A stretch of 64,000 nt of DNA from Coffea arabica. Its lineage: Eukaryota > Streptophyta > Magnoliopsida > Gentianales > Rubiaceae. Within the stretch, counting starts at the first letter, position 1; every line of letters begins with the position of its first letter. This document shows positions 36,901 through 49,687 of this stretch, in pieces. The translations under genes were made by a program, and so were the position numbers. Below the pieces are notes generated by a model. That model was not told where the DNA came from. It did no database searches and saw only the letters and a program-made list of their open reading frames with translations. Location: the NCBI RefSeq assembly GCF_036785885.1, contig NC_092320.1, forward strand, positions 27,591,557 through 27,655,556, read 5' to 3'.

Positions 36901-39734
36901 AAAATGAAACTCCAGATTTTCGGAAGTCCCTGACCAGTCTCGATAAAACGGTTATATCTTGGTGTAGGAAAATCCGTTTAAGGCGCCGTCAGCGGCATTT
37001 GAAACTAGAATCATAGATCTTCGCCCTGTAGAAATTTCGTATTTTTACTCCATGTGTACTACTGTCGGTGAATTTTCAAAGTAAACTGTTTGGCATGAAT
37101 GACCTGTTTCATTTTAAATCTCCACTTGAATTCGGATTGGGACCTTATATTACTAGTGGTTCAAACTCTTGACTGAATTGTGGTTTGACCCTAGGGTGTT
37201 CCTGAAATTTTCAAAGGATTAGAGGGTAAGAAGGTACTTGCTAAACGTATGCTTAAGCCTGGCTAGTGAAACAGTTTCTATTCGTATTCCAATGTCCGCA
37301 AAGCTAATGGTCGACATTATTTTTCATTGGAGCATAATGTGTCGAAATTGTTGACGGTGGGCTCTATGAATTCCCACTTTTGAATTGACGGTTGATTTAT
37401 TGGAAATTGTTGACGGTGGGCTCTATGAATTCCCATCCTGCATGGATAACTGAATTGCTAAAATTGTTTGGAAATCTGTGCTACTATTTTGTGAAACTGT
37501 GAGTTGATATAAGTAATGATTACCAAGTGCTAAGTATTGACGAAGCCTTGGTAAATTTTCCTGCTTATGCTTAGATATAAATTTGTTGGAACACAGGGCT
37601 AAGAATTGACGAGCCCTAGTGTTATTACTGTTTAAATTCTAATTGTGCAATGTTGAGGAAATGTGATTTTGGTTTGGAATCGAAAATGTGAGAAGTTGTA
37701 CCGACCTTGTGACTCCAAATAAACGCTTGACTAAGTAAATGAAAAATATTTTGCTTTAAGTCTCGAACGGTACAGATTTAGCATCATATTGCTAAACATA
37801 GTGTCTACTATTTTTGCCTTAGAAACTTGGGCAACATGACTTTTATCCCTTAAGTTAAACTAGCCTTATCAATCTGGGGAAATGATTCTCCCAGACTCAA
37901 AACCTTAGTTTTGTTCCAAATTCCTTCCTTCTTTATAAATCGTTTAAGGCTAGTCGGAACTAAGGAAAATTTGAAAGGTGAAACTCGATCACTTTGGTTT
38001 TAAACGTAGCAACCTGCTTGGCAAGAAGAAAAGAAAAACCTTATTCTAGCAACATTTTTCAATAGACCTTACCCTAAAGCCTTAGCAAAGATTTTGCAAG
38101 CACCGCCACTCAAAGGAACTTTTTCTCAAGGTATACTTCTAGCCTTGATATTAAATATCTTGCCGACTTATTTTAAGAAAATAATAATAGTATTTTCTTC
38201 GAGGAAAAGTATTCCAGGAATATTATAAGAAATATTGTACGGTTCTCACAAGCTTGATTCCAAGTAAAATATTTTGAGAAAAAGTAAACTAGCAACATGC
38301 TAGAAAACTCTACATGTGCAAGCCAAAAGTTCCAATAGAAGACTTATGGCTTAAATTCTGATATTCTAGGATTTTACGAGGACGCGGAACTCGATCCTCA
38401 ATCCAATATCTGAACTTCACTCTTGGTGAGTGTCCCTGCTTGTTCTATGTTATGTGGTTAAGCGCTTTATCAATTCGCTATGTGATAATTGCCAAAATGC
38501 AATAAATGATTTTGATCAATCGAAGTGAGCAGTGTGTACTTTATCGCACTAGCCGTTCGAGTGGTGACATGTGTGAAACATTTTCTAATGAATCTGTGAA
38601 TCTAAATGTAGTTGCGTCGTTGGGTGAATCTCTCGACATCTGAATCCAACTACCATAACATCTGAATCTGTAGTTGCGTCGTTGGGTGAATCCCTCGACA
38701 TCTGAATCCAACTACCATAACATCTGAATCTGTAGTTGCGTCGTTGGGTGAATCCCTCGACATCTGAATCCAACTACCATAACATCTGAATCTGTAGTTG
38801 CGTCGTTGGGTGAATCCCTCGACATCTGAATCCAACTACCATAACATCTGAATCTGTAGTTGCGTCGTTGGGTGAATCCCTCGACATCTGAATCCAACTA
38901 CCAAAACGTCGTTGGGTGAATCCCTCGACAAATTTATTACGGGTATATCTCGAGTATACTGCGTCGGTAGATGAAGTTTGGGCCCAAAGCAGAGGTATGA
39001 ACGGTGACGGGTTAGGATTAAAATAAGTATATCTACATGGAAATTAAGTAGGGAAAGTTGACGGAGGGTCAACTACGATGGTATCTGATCAAGCGTGGAA
39101 AATGGCTCCTGAGAGCCCTTGTATCCTACCTTGTGTTGTTACACGCTTTCCTGACTGTTTCGATTTGATTTAAATTATTAACCGCTGTTTGATTTATGTG
39201 ATTGCATGTTTTGGGGCACCACTGAGCTTTAGCTCACCCCACGTATTTGTTTTCCTTAACAGGTTCTGGAGACTGAAAGCGCTGAGACTTATTCATGTTT
39301 CTTTTCTTCTCGTATGGGATGTAACGAATATTATGGCTATTGTGTAGGCTTGTATTGTGTTTTAACTTGAATTCTGTACTTTTACTTTTGGATTGCCGCT
39401 TGAAGCTGGAAAATGTGTAAACCCTATTTCGGAGGTTGGATAATATATTTGTGTTTGTGAATTATGGATTGATGTATCTAGATACGAACGACCTTATTCC
39501 TTGGTTCTAGAGCGTGTGATGTCTAAGGGCCATAGATTGGCGATTTTAAGTTCCTTGTTGTCTCTGAAGCAAATGTGGTAGATGTTGACTTATTTTGAAA
39601 GGAAGCGACATTGTAATAGTTAGGCTATTCTTCGATAGGATTTGGGTTAGTGTGCGTGCGTGAGTCCTGGCGAGAGCTGGGCAGACGGCCCGCCAACCCT
39701 TTGGTTCGCCTCAGGGGGAAGTGGGGTCGCCACA
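33965..39734 (+). mobile_element. Nested 5.77-kb LTR-like element with 5-bp TSD
   Basis: It starts TGTGAGAACCTTGAATTTTG and ends GGTGGGGTCGCCACA (with AAGTGGGGTCG as the local form). GCACC flanks it at 33960-33964 and 39735-39739. It shares with the 11664 element the box GTGTGTACTTTATCGCACTA (38532-38551), the block cactgagctttagctcaccc with tttgttttccttaacagg (39219-39263), and the GGCGAGAGCTGGGCAGACGG / GGTTCGCC end region. It contains no gag or pol domain, and its start does not recur inside. It is therefore either an unusually long solo LTR or a non-autonomous element with decayed internal structure. A 62-bp tandem array at 38588-38930 adds to its length. Confidence 0.78.
38588..38930. 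repeat. 62-bp tandem array (about 5.5 units) inside the nested LTR
   Basis: The motif gtagttgcgtcgttgggtga begins at 38608, 38670, 38732, 38794 and 38856, an exact 62-base period, with a partial unit near 38907. Units differ by at most one or two bases, so expansion is recent. The open frames on the minus strand in this region are only the repeat translated. Confidence 0.95.
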
Positions 39735-42028
39735 GCACCAGTCCAGCAGCAGCATTTTCGAGTCCGTTGACACTCCGTCAACGTTTGAAATGTAGTAACA
39801 ATATCCGCAGATCATCACTTTACACCAATTTCTGTCCACCGATCAACCCCCTATCGGGTCCGAAATCCAAAAATAATAGTAGAGGTAATACTTGAATATA
39901 CCAGTTTCAGAGGATACATCTAGTGGAATAAACAATAAATAATAAATAGTCCCCATGGTTCATCAACTTTCTCGACCAAACTCTTGCTGGTTCGATTCGA
40001 CAAACTAGCCGATGGAGTTTGGGATTCCAATCCAATCACGATTATCAATTCACATGTGTATCAAGTCATGCACATGTATATTAATTCACTTGTAAACAGG
40101 ATAACAAGAGTTTAATCAAATTAGGTCGAGTATGGTAAAGTACACACTCGGCTAATCAATATCAAGTCAAGATATCTAGCAATTAATTTCAGACAACAAG
40201 TCACATTTCAATCAACAAAGCATCAATCAAGTAAATCACATGGTTCTAACATGCAATTGGAACACTCACTAATTGTTCATAATCTTTCCACTTCAAACCC
40301 TGGTTTGTCCTTTTGGACACTCTCGAGTCCTGTGGTCAGATAATATAGCAAGAGTCTAGCAACTCAAAATGAATAGAAATAAGAAACTTGGAGTTTCAAA
40401 ACTTCATATAGAAGACACATCAATTTGCTAGTTTCACCCCCAATATAACTTCCAAAATTGTTCAAATGTAGGGGGAAAACCATGTATATGATTGATCAAA
40501 ATCTCAAGCAAAATGTGAAGTAAAAGTAGGTTAATTCTAGTCACGAATTTGAAGAAAACGAGGCAAAACTCTTGAGGTTCAAAGCTGGAAATTTCGAACA
40601 ATAAAACATTTTAAAGCTAATCATTTTCTTCCTCACAAACTTCTTTGTTTTAGATCAAATCCAACATACATGTGAAGATCAAAATCTTGTCAAGTGTCTT
40701 GAGCCATAATGTATCAAAATCACCATACAAATTTTAGCAATAGAGCTTTTTAGCAATAGAGCTGAAATTTCCAAATATCAAATGTTTTGGGGCAAACATC
40801 ATTTCCTCCTCCTAAATCACTTTGTTTTGGCTCAAATTCAACCTATATGTGAAAATCAAGGGTTCCTCAAGTAACTCGAGCAAAGGTAGATCAAAATGAA
40901 CCCAAACCTAAAACTCAAAAGCTCCCTATCTCACTTGACCAACCAAGAAAAACTTTCCAAACTCGCCCCAAGTTTTCTATAATTAAACCGTCAACTACCA
41001 CCCGTATTTCCATGGTAAATCCACTATCAATCAAGATAACATGTCATAGGGTTTATGGTACATACTTTGGCAAGAAATCCATCAAAATTTCACATATAAA
41101 AAACTTTAACCTAAGTTAAAGCTAGTATACACCAAAGCTGAAAAATTCACAACATAACTTGAAAAACATGCAGGCCTCCATAAAATTCTTCATTTTGATC
41201 AAAATTACATATACATAAAACTCTAAACAAAGCTAAATAGATTATATACCAAACTTGGAATTTTTGCAACATAACTTGAAAACCATAAAATGCTCATACA
41301 AGTCCTTCCTTTAACTTCTATTACCTCATACATCAACTAAACTCAAAAAGAAAGGAAGAAATCTAGGAGTTCTAGCAAAGTTCACCTCCTTACCTCCAAA
41401 CCCGAAGATGGCAAGCAAATCAAGAAGGTTGTAAAGGCTTTCTTCGTCCAAGAACTTCTCCAAAAACTTCCTTCCAAACTTGATTCAAGGTTTGTCGGAA
41501 TAGATTTGGGTTTTCTTTTGTTTTCTCTCACTAATCAAGTAAGAAATCAAAGCTTGATCTTGGAGTTTTTTCACTCCCTTTCTCTCTCAAAAGTTCGGCC
41601 ACCCAAGCTCAAAAGAAGGAGAAACGGTGATTGAAATGGAAGCTTGGGTTGGATAAGTTTTAAGCTTAATCTTGGTCAAGGTCTTGCTCAAACTTGGTTA
41701 GCTAGTTGACAAATTTCAAGAAAAGAAGAAATGTCTATCCAATTATCTTACTAATTATCCAAGTAATATCTATCCAATCACATTTCTCTTCTTCTAATTA
41801 ACTCTTAACACCTCTTGTCACATAATCCCTTTTTACACAAAACTACTTCTTGTCCACCAAATTTATTGCACACATCCCACTAGTTAGACTAATTGGTATG
41901 TCACCCCAAGAAACCAACATGCAATAAATTGAAAGAGGCAATAAGGTACAAAAATCCTTTATCATTCAACAAATAGAAACAAGTAATCTAAAGTGAAAAA
42001 TATGAAAATTTTGGGTCCCCACAAAATG

Positions 42029-43395
42029 TAGATCGTAAACCATTTGCAATTACATAGGACAAACTGCACTTCCAGATTCAATATGTATTGGAATAGAAAG
42101 ACACACAAATTACTATAAAATTTCTATTTCAGTAGATTGTGGTGATGTATACTAGAAGCTTAGAATATATATTTCTAAGAAACTTTTACATAATCCTAAG
42201 AAAAATTCATTAGGTCTCTAGATAGAAACTTATAAAGAAAAAAATATATGTAAATCTGTACGACATATTTCTCTCCTTTTGGGATCCGAGACCTCACAAT
42301 CTAAGACACTTTCCATTTTAGACCATTTCATGCTAGGATTAAAAATGTGCTAGTCGATAATCAGGATTCATTTATGCTTATATGACATTGTTTCAGGTTA
42401 GGAAAGAAAAAGAGAAAATCGGGTAATAAACAGCTAATGTTGTCTTCTTCTTTTGAGAAATAAAAAACACTCAAATCACAAGTAAGAACAGGCGTTTGCT
42501 TCATCTTCAACTTCTAGTCGCAATTTGTTGAACTCCATCAAAAGTAATGTTTCGCAGTTTTATTGTCCATCAAACCTGAGATCTGCTGAATCGTTTATTG
42601 TGGACTGATGAAATTCAAAAAGAAAAAAAAAATTCTCACATCGTCAAACTATCAACTATGTTCTTGGCTTTTCACAATATTCATGGACATTGGAAATTTT
42701 TTTGTTTTCATTTATTATAATCATAAGGTGATAGAAAGGCATGTATTTTTCAATATCTATCAAGAACTTTCAATTTTTATTGTCTACTATAGGAACAAAA
42801 TTTAGAAAAACCCTAATATTTTTCTAATCATTTAAATCAATGTGCAAATTGGAGCTTTTTTAGTTCTCAATTGACAAAGAATTTTTTAAATTTCAATGGT
42901 TCTTGTTGAAGAAAAATTTAGATGTTTTAATCATATGAACATTCAGTGCTTTGATGTTATAACACGTAGCTGTGTGTGTAAAAGACAGAAAAAAATAAAT
43001 CATCCCTCTTGATCATTGTTTGGCAATCCAAAATATATTTGAATTGTGAATAATTGCAAGAGAATGGGTTGTATGAGTTTGTAATGAATTAGCAAAATGA
43101 AAGTATTTTAATCTTAATGCATATTAACTTTAGGGATAGAGTTTTGAAAGAGACTTGTTAAGCACTAAACTAAAAATTTACCAGTTAATTTACAACCAAG
43201 TTTTGGACATTGTAAATTGTTTTCCATACTAAATTAATAGGTCAATTTGTTTCATTTGTTTACAATCATTTATTGGATGAGATTACAAGATGAGCCTTGC
43301 ATATGTCTAACAAGTCCATCAATATAAAGATTCATGTGAACTAGAGTTCAGCTTGATATGATGCATCTTAGAATTAAAATATTGTATATATTAAG
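42029..43395. other. AT-rich stretch without recognised features
   Basis: No exon, repeat unit or mobile-element end could be supported here. Confidence 0.5.
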
Positions 43396-43399
43396 TGGA

Positions 43400-45280
43400 T
43401 GTTGAATTCACATTTATATGGTTAACTTAATAAGATGCTCTGATGGCATTTTTCATTCATTTAAAAATATGTACTTTGCCATGTTTAAAGGTATCTTACC
43501 GATTATTGATAGAACACTTGTCACTTGTCTAAGTGACAAGTGTTTTAAGAGTATATTTTTATTAATAGAGAACTTGTTATTGTCTAGGTGTTATTTGGTT
43601 TATTTTTATTTAGTTATGAAATAATGAACTACTGATCCTAGGTAGTGTATTCTAGACATTTACACCAATATTCTTGACATATACATGAGAAAGTTTAACT
43701 TTTACACCAGTTCAATGTAAGTAGGATAAGTGCATAATGGTTTCAAATTCAAATGGTTAAATAAATGGGATATCTTGACATTAATTCTCATTCTTGTAAA
43801 AATGTATTTTATCTTGTCTAAAGGTACTTCACTTGTTATTAGCAGAGCACTTGTATAAGATTTATTCGATATAATTCCATTAGCATAGCACTTGATGGAG
43901 AACTTGTCTAAGTTTACTTTGGTATATTTCTATTAGTTATGAGATTGTGAACTGCTAGCTCTAGACGATGTCTAATGAATTACACTATTATTCTATGTAT
44001 TTATATGAGAAAGTTATTCTTTCACACAGGTAATATAAGTTCGCTAAATGGATGTTGATTTCAAATTCATACAATTCAATCAATAGGAGACCTTTATATT
44101 ATTTCTCATTCAGTAAAAATGTACTTAATGTATTATTGGCAGAGTACTTTGTCTAATGTACTTAATGTATTATTGGCAGAGCACTTGTCTAAGTATTCTT
44201 TGGTATTTTTCAACTAGTACAACACCTATTATTGGTAGAACACTTGTTATTGTCGAGGTGCTCTTTTTTATATTTCTTATGAAATACTCTCTTCATCCTA
44301 TTAAAGTGTCGTGCCTCATTTTTTGATTTGTCCCAAATCTATTGTCACTTACCCAAAATGAATAAGTATTTCTCACCAAATTTCAATCTTTACCGTCTCT
44401 ATTTGACAAAATTTATCTTATTAGTTAAAAAATGTGGGCCCAAACCCTTTAGCTCACTAGTCAGTGAAAGATTAAAAGCACTCAATGGTTAGTGTCACTC
44501 AATCTTGCGGATAGATTATCTACGGTTGAGTGACTTAAGTGACATGTGCGTTCTTGATACAAACCAAGCAAACGGATTGCACACATGTTGACTCCTAAGA
44601 CATTTCTTTGCTAGTGAACATGCATTGTGAAGACATAATAGGAAAGTAATGCAAAATTGATTAAATTGTCTTCACTGTTGATAAAAAGCACTCCTCCTGA
44701 AAAGTGACAATCTTTTTGGGACGAAGGGAATAGTGAACTACTGATCCTGTGTGATTTCTAATAAATTATACTAGTATTCTAGACATTTACATGAAAAAGT
44801 TTTATTTTAGTGTAAGTTGGATAAGAGCATAATGGCTTCAAATTTCATATGGTTAAATAAATAAGACATGTTGACATCATTCCTCATTCCTGTGGAAATG
44901 TGCTTTATCTTGTCCAAAGGTATTTCACTTGTTATTGGTAGAGCAGAGTTATTGGTTAAGCACTTGTCTAAGCGTTCTTTGGTATATTTGTATTAGTGGA
45001 GGACTTAGTAGGGCACTTGCAATTGCCTAAGTTTTCTTTGGTGATTAGTTAAGATTGTGAACTGCTACTTCTAGGTGATGTCTGGTAAATTACACTACTA
45101 TTCTATATATTTAGACTAGAAAGTTGCACTTTTACACAAAGTAGTGTAAGTTGGCTAAGTAGATAATGGCCTCAATTCATATGGTTTAATCAATAAAACA
45201 TTTTGACATTATTTCTCATTCATATAAAATATACTTCATTGTGTCCAAAGGTGCTTCATTCATTTCTAGTTCAATTATTT
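43400..45280 (+). repeat. Four degenerate tandem units of about 330 bp
   Basis: The anchor gaact(a/g)ct(g/a) recurs at 43626, 43949, 44735 and 45059. Taking out the 446 bp added by the MITE insertion, the spacings are 323, 340 and 324 bases. Shared surrounding blocks include tattctagacatttac, agaaagttt, gtaagttggataag, ataatgg(t/c)ttcaaattc, tctcattc and tcacttgttattgg(t)agagcac. No open frame is conserved across units, so this is a non-coding, old tandem repeat. Confidence 0.78.
44287..44730. mobile_element. Stowaway-like MITE with TA target duplication
   Basis: The left end reads ctctcttcatcctattaaag and the reverse complement of the right end ttcccttcgtcccaaaaag, both degenerate versions of the CTCCCTCCGTCCC terminus typical of Stowaway (Tc1/mariner) MITEs. 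TA flanks it at 44285-44286 and 44731-44732. The sister tandem unit at about 43612-43640 shows the uninterrupted site (ttatgaaataatgaactact). At 444 bp it is longer than most Stowaway MITEs. Confidence 0.8.
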
Positions 45281-46695
45281 TTTGGAAAGCACTATTTCGT
45301 TGAGTTAGGAATTGACAAAATATTAACTTCATCTCTATTTTCCCTTTTCTGATGTAGAATACCGTGTAAGGACATTATAAAGGGAATTATTTGTAGTAAG
45401 ATGTCTTATATTTATTTGGCAATTGACAATATGTAGGCAACTATGAATGCTTAATTAGTCGAGCTTGACTATGGTATAAGGTTATTGAATGCTTGTATAC
45501 TTGCTGAAACTTGTTGTCTTTGTCATTGGATTGGACGATGATGGTCGAAGTTGTTGTTTATTTATTTGGAAATTGAAATAATTGTGTATTACTAAGTTGA
45601 GCAAGGTTCGTGATCAATCATCCCAGTGACATTTCTAGGTGCATATTAGTGAAGTTGAGTTGCTGACTATTGATTATGGCTTGGACATGTAAAAGAGTTG
45701 CTAAAAATGAGGGAAGATCTGGGATCTGGTAAAAAAACGTAGACATGATCCAAATGAAGGAGAACATTCTTGGCCACCACCATCCCTATTTAATGTTTTC
45801 TTGTAAAAATATTAATGCAGCTTTGAGTGGTTATACTTAGCGTCGCCAAAGTAAGCAAATATTAACATTAAACACGCATTTGATATTTATTGTGAACTAA
45901 ACAAGAAGCAAGAAGAGAATGGGACAAAGACGAAGGCATCCAAAAGTGATATTGATGGAGAGACAATAATGATTTATGCTTGTATATTTGTAGCTTTAAA
46001 ATTACTTCACAAACATTAATTTTTATGCAGGAGAAAAGTGTATATTACACTAAAATAGAGCTTATATTTTTTTTTATTAATGACATAGTACTGTTTATTT
46101 ATTATTTTGCAATATAAGTTATATGAATATTAGGACAGTATAGTAATTTGAAATTGGACCTACATCTAATTGCCCTCATAGCCTTCCCCTTATTCATGTA
46201 CTATCATCCTTTATTTGCTTATTTTAGTTTATGAAACATCCAATGGCTGTGTACAGAGTAGCGATAAATGTATAGATATATGAATCAAATCTGAGTTTTT
46301 TTATTGTAAATTATTAGTTGACAATAAGGCTTATCAATTAGTTTAATTTGAAAAAAGGTTATTTCACCATTTAGTTAGTTTAAGATTAAATCGTGACTGT
46401 TTTTGAACTTTTCCCATTTAGTTTTAGTTTTTTTTTATATTGTTGTTCTTGTATGTAGTAATTATCAAGTACCAATACTACTTTCTTCTCTTCATGGCTG
46501 AACCTTTAAATCTTATGGCACCTTTTAAGTTCACGTAGAGGAGGTAATGATAGTAAAAAATAAAAAATAAAAAAAGGATCTAAGATCAGTGATATTTTGT
46601 GGTTAGTTGATAGTGTACAATTTAATGTCGCATTTTCTTGGCTGGCATTGATCATTAATTTTAGATTTTTACCTCCGCCTAGAAAAACATTAGTG
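45281..46695. other. Spacer, no gene recognised
   Basis: It contains scattered open frames without domain similarity. A stretch near 45730-45960 is less AT-rich than its surroundings but could not be assigned. Confidence 0.45.
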
Positions 46696-47497
46696 GTTAA
46701 TTTGCATACTACTTTGTGTTAAGATCAAAATCATCAACATGTTTTTATCCATGATCACCACTTATTTGCATACTCTTTGAATATGTAATGTAGATAGTAT
46801 ATACCAATATGCAAAATTAGTAGGGAAAAAAAAGTCATCGAAAAATTTAGTTTATAAGTGAGTTTTGGACTACAAAAATATATATATGGATCCCTACTGC
46901 ACAAAATGATGTAGCTGAAGGAGAGTACCACATTAATATCTTTGTTTTTTTATCAGTGTGTTTCTGTTTGTTTATATAGTTTTGAAAGTGTACATGGAAC
47001 CTACTCTGGTTTAATTGTAGGTATACACGTGTAAAAAATGATAATTGTTGCTTGGCAAAAATTGCTATAAAATGAGAGAGATTGTTACAGCGCAACATAC
47101 AAAAAAATGAGCTAGCACTCTTGAAGAAAAAGAATCCGCAAGAGAGTGCTGCAAAAGAAGAGTAAGAGGGTAAGACATGGATTCGCAAAATTTTCGATTT
47201 TAGATGTGTATTATTTATTCAATGTATAATGAGATATTGCGTTAACTATGCTTGGAAGTAACATGTAGTTCATTTAAGCTATTAATGAAGGTAATTTGAC
47301 CTTGTAGGATGTACTTGTTCCATGCATGTTCTTCTTCAAGGGTAGGTGAGCTTTTCAAGGAGCTATGTGAAGCAAAAAGCAAATTGTAGGGAAAATTAGA
47401 TTCTATACGTTGCTGGACGCCGACTGCATTAAAATTGGTACCATTGTGAAATGGGTAGTGGACAACCTCAATCCGTAGACATCTGAGTTGAAATTAG

Positions 47498-47596
47498 CAA
47501 CGATTTTAAACTCGGACCGGTCAGTGAACCGGAGAGGTGGCCGGTTCGCGGTTCGACCGGTCCGACCGGTCCAACCGGCCGGTTCAAAGGTTCACT

Positions 47597-47636
<40 letters not shown>

Positions 47637-48916
47637 TGTTAAGTACTAAGCAGGTTTCATTCTACACTTGAACTTTACCAACATAACTTAATTTAAGTTA
47701 TGATAATAATAAATTTTCTAAAAGTTATACATAAAACATGGAATGATAAATATAATTAAAATATCATAATTCACCATAAGTTTTCATAAATTCATTATAA
47801 ACATAAATAGATACAATCCAAATGTTCACCAATTATCACAAATAAAAACACAAAAAATAAATAAATTAAATATTGAAATTCTTTTACAACCCTTAAAAAA
47901 ATCCATAAAAGAGTTCAAGTTAAGACAAACTATTTGAATAGCAAACTTTTATCAGTGGCATGATAAGCAACCACACCACCTTCACAATTTCATCAACTTA
48001 AGCTGAAAAAGTTAAAATTTTATTATAAAAATATAAATCTAATTGCTCAAACTAAAAAAAACTAAAAATTTTTTAAAAACAAATATACAGTTAAACACAT
48101 AAAAAATTAATTGCTACTAAACATTACTAATTAACATGTTATATTAAATTCAATGATCCTATACCATTAATTATTTTAAATTCAATTATCAATAGCTTCG
48201 ATTATGTGCCAACTACCATATTTTTGACCAGCCCAATGTTATTATTTGTAATTCCTACCCAATTCCTACACGGATGTGCACTACTTTTGCAAAATTTCAT
48301 CCTTAATTAATCGAATAAAAATAAAACAAAAATGAGGGAAACATATGAAAATTGAGGGGAAAAAGAAGAAAATGCAAAAAATCAACTAAAGATAATAATA
48401 TAGAAAAAAAAACCTTGAAAAGAAAAAAATTAAACTTACTAAGATGTTGGAAAACAAGAAAAGTTGAAATTTTCAACTTGTTTACAATTTGCTAAAGATA
48501 ATAACCTGATAATAATGGTGAAGACTTGAGAAAATCTTGTTGTGGATATTTGGGTTAAAAATGGTTAAGAAGAAAAAACTGAAAAAAAAATAAGAGAAGA
48601 ACTTGATGTTTTAATATATTTTTTAGTCAAGTAGAATTCTCAACAAACTTAACTACAGTCTAGCGGTGAGATTGTCATATCCAAACTTGGAGACCCAGGT
48701 TTGAATCTTAGCTACACCATTCTTGATATTTTGTTGAAGAATTTAAAAAACCGCCGGTTCACGGTTCTTAACGGTTCGCACGGTTCGTCCGGTTCGTCCG
48801 GGTTTCAACGGTTCTCCATGAACTTCCGGCTTTAGCATTAGACCGGACCGGTGACATGGCCGGTTCGCTGTCCAACCGGTCGAACCGGCCGGTCCGGTCC
48901 GGTTCTGAAAACATTG
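47498..48916. mobile_element. hAT-type element with CCGG-rich inverted ends, 8-bp TSD
   Basis: The ends read CAACGATTTTAAACTCGGAC and, on the other strand, CAATGTTTTCAGAACCGGAC. Both continue into GGTTCGACCGG-type repeats. GAAATTAG flanks it exactly at 47490-47497 and 48917-48924. CA-starting ends and an 8-bp duplication fit the hAT superfamily. No transposase is encoded. A run of 37 T residues lies at 47598-47634. Confidence 0.85.
47598..47634. repeat. Poly(T) run of 37 bases
   Basis: An uninterrupted T run just inside the left end of the CCGG-rich hAT element. Its length may be uncertain because homopolymers assemble poorly. Confidence 0.9.
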
Positions 48917-48921
48917 GAAAT

Positions 48922-49687
48922 TAGGGATGGCAACGGGGCGGGGGGACCCCTCCCCCACCCCCCGCCCTGTTGCCTATTAATTCCTCCCAACCCCCGCCCC
49001 GTCCCCCGCCTCCCATTCCCCCTATCCCGCCCTGGCACCCGCGGGGTTAATAAAATTGTCGTCGCGGGGTTAATAAAATTTTATTATAGCTAAATTTTAA
49101 TAAATTATCAAATACTAAAATATCAACACATCTTCAAGTTATTATTCATTGTAATTTTACAATTGAAACTCATAAAAATAATTAAACAAAAGTTATTTGA
49201 ATACAATCCAACATGATGAAATAAATACAACTAAAATAGTCAAGTTTTCACTTTTGGTACAAATACAATCACTAATTCATTATTGTGTTTGTGCTTTTTT
49301 TTGAGAAAAAAGTGTTATTCTATTAAGTGTAATTAGAAATTTAGTATAAATGTATTAGTAAATTTAGTATAACTAATTAATAAATTCTATTAGTAGACAT
49401 GTCTAATTATTCATATAATTGATAATATCAATTATATTATATACATTAATATACATTATATAATACATCTAACTAATAATATCGTTATCATAAGTTTATA
49501 ACTAATTAAATTACATATTATATATATATATTTATATATATACTTTTTTTTTTGCGGGTGGCGGGGCGGGGGTATACTCCCCCGCCCCGTTTCTAAACGG
49601 GGGGAAAAAATTCCCCCCGCCCCCGCCCCCGCCCCAACTCCCGCCCCGAGAGTCCCCCGCGGGCACCCGCCCCCATTGCCATCCCTA
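48922..49687. mobile_element. Second hAT-type element, GC-rich ends, interrupted at its left tip
   Basis: The ends read TAGGGATGGCAACGGGGC and, on the other strand, TAGGGATGGCAATGGGGGCG. GC-rich inverted arms surround an AT-rich core. Its right target copy GTTGAAAT is at 49688-49695; the matching left copy is at 47487-47494, separated from the element body because the other hAT element landed across the junction between that duplication and the first three bases TAG. The element is therefore the older of the two. Confidence 0.82.

Larger units (their letters stand above)
33366..42023 (-). mobile_element. Reverse-oriented solo LTR (about 2.88 kb) split by a nested element
   Basis: The plus strand starts TGTGACGACCCCACC at 33366 and ends GGGTCCCCACA at 42023, that is an LTR in reverse. 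Flanks are GAATG (33361-33365) and AAATG (42024-42028), a 5-bp target duplication with one change. Removing the inner element (33965-39734) and one copy of its duplication leaves 2,883 bp, close to the 2,993 bp of the solo LTR at 11664. The reverse strand shows the same landmarks in the same order: GTGTGTACTTTACCATACTC (40122-40150), then actgggcttttaactcatcc with tttgttttccttaacaa (33641-33690), then the GGTGGGGTCG end. No retrotransposon protein domain is present. Confidence 0.82.

Noticed and set aside
38588..38930. Regular repeats considered as a CRISPR array
   Set aside because: The 62-bp units are contiguous tandem copies with no variable spacers, and the DNA is plant nuclear.
46847..47188. 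Minus-strand open frame of 113 codons
   Set aside because: It lies in the left duplication arm, and the matching right-arm sequence does not keep the frame. No domain is recognised.
48922..49687. TA or TAG as the target duplication of the GC-rich element
   Set aside because: Taking the younger hAT element into account gives a full 8-bp duplication (GTTGAAAT), which explains the flanks better.
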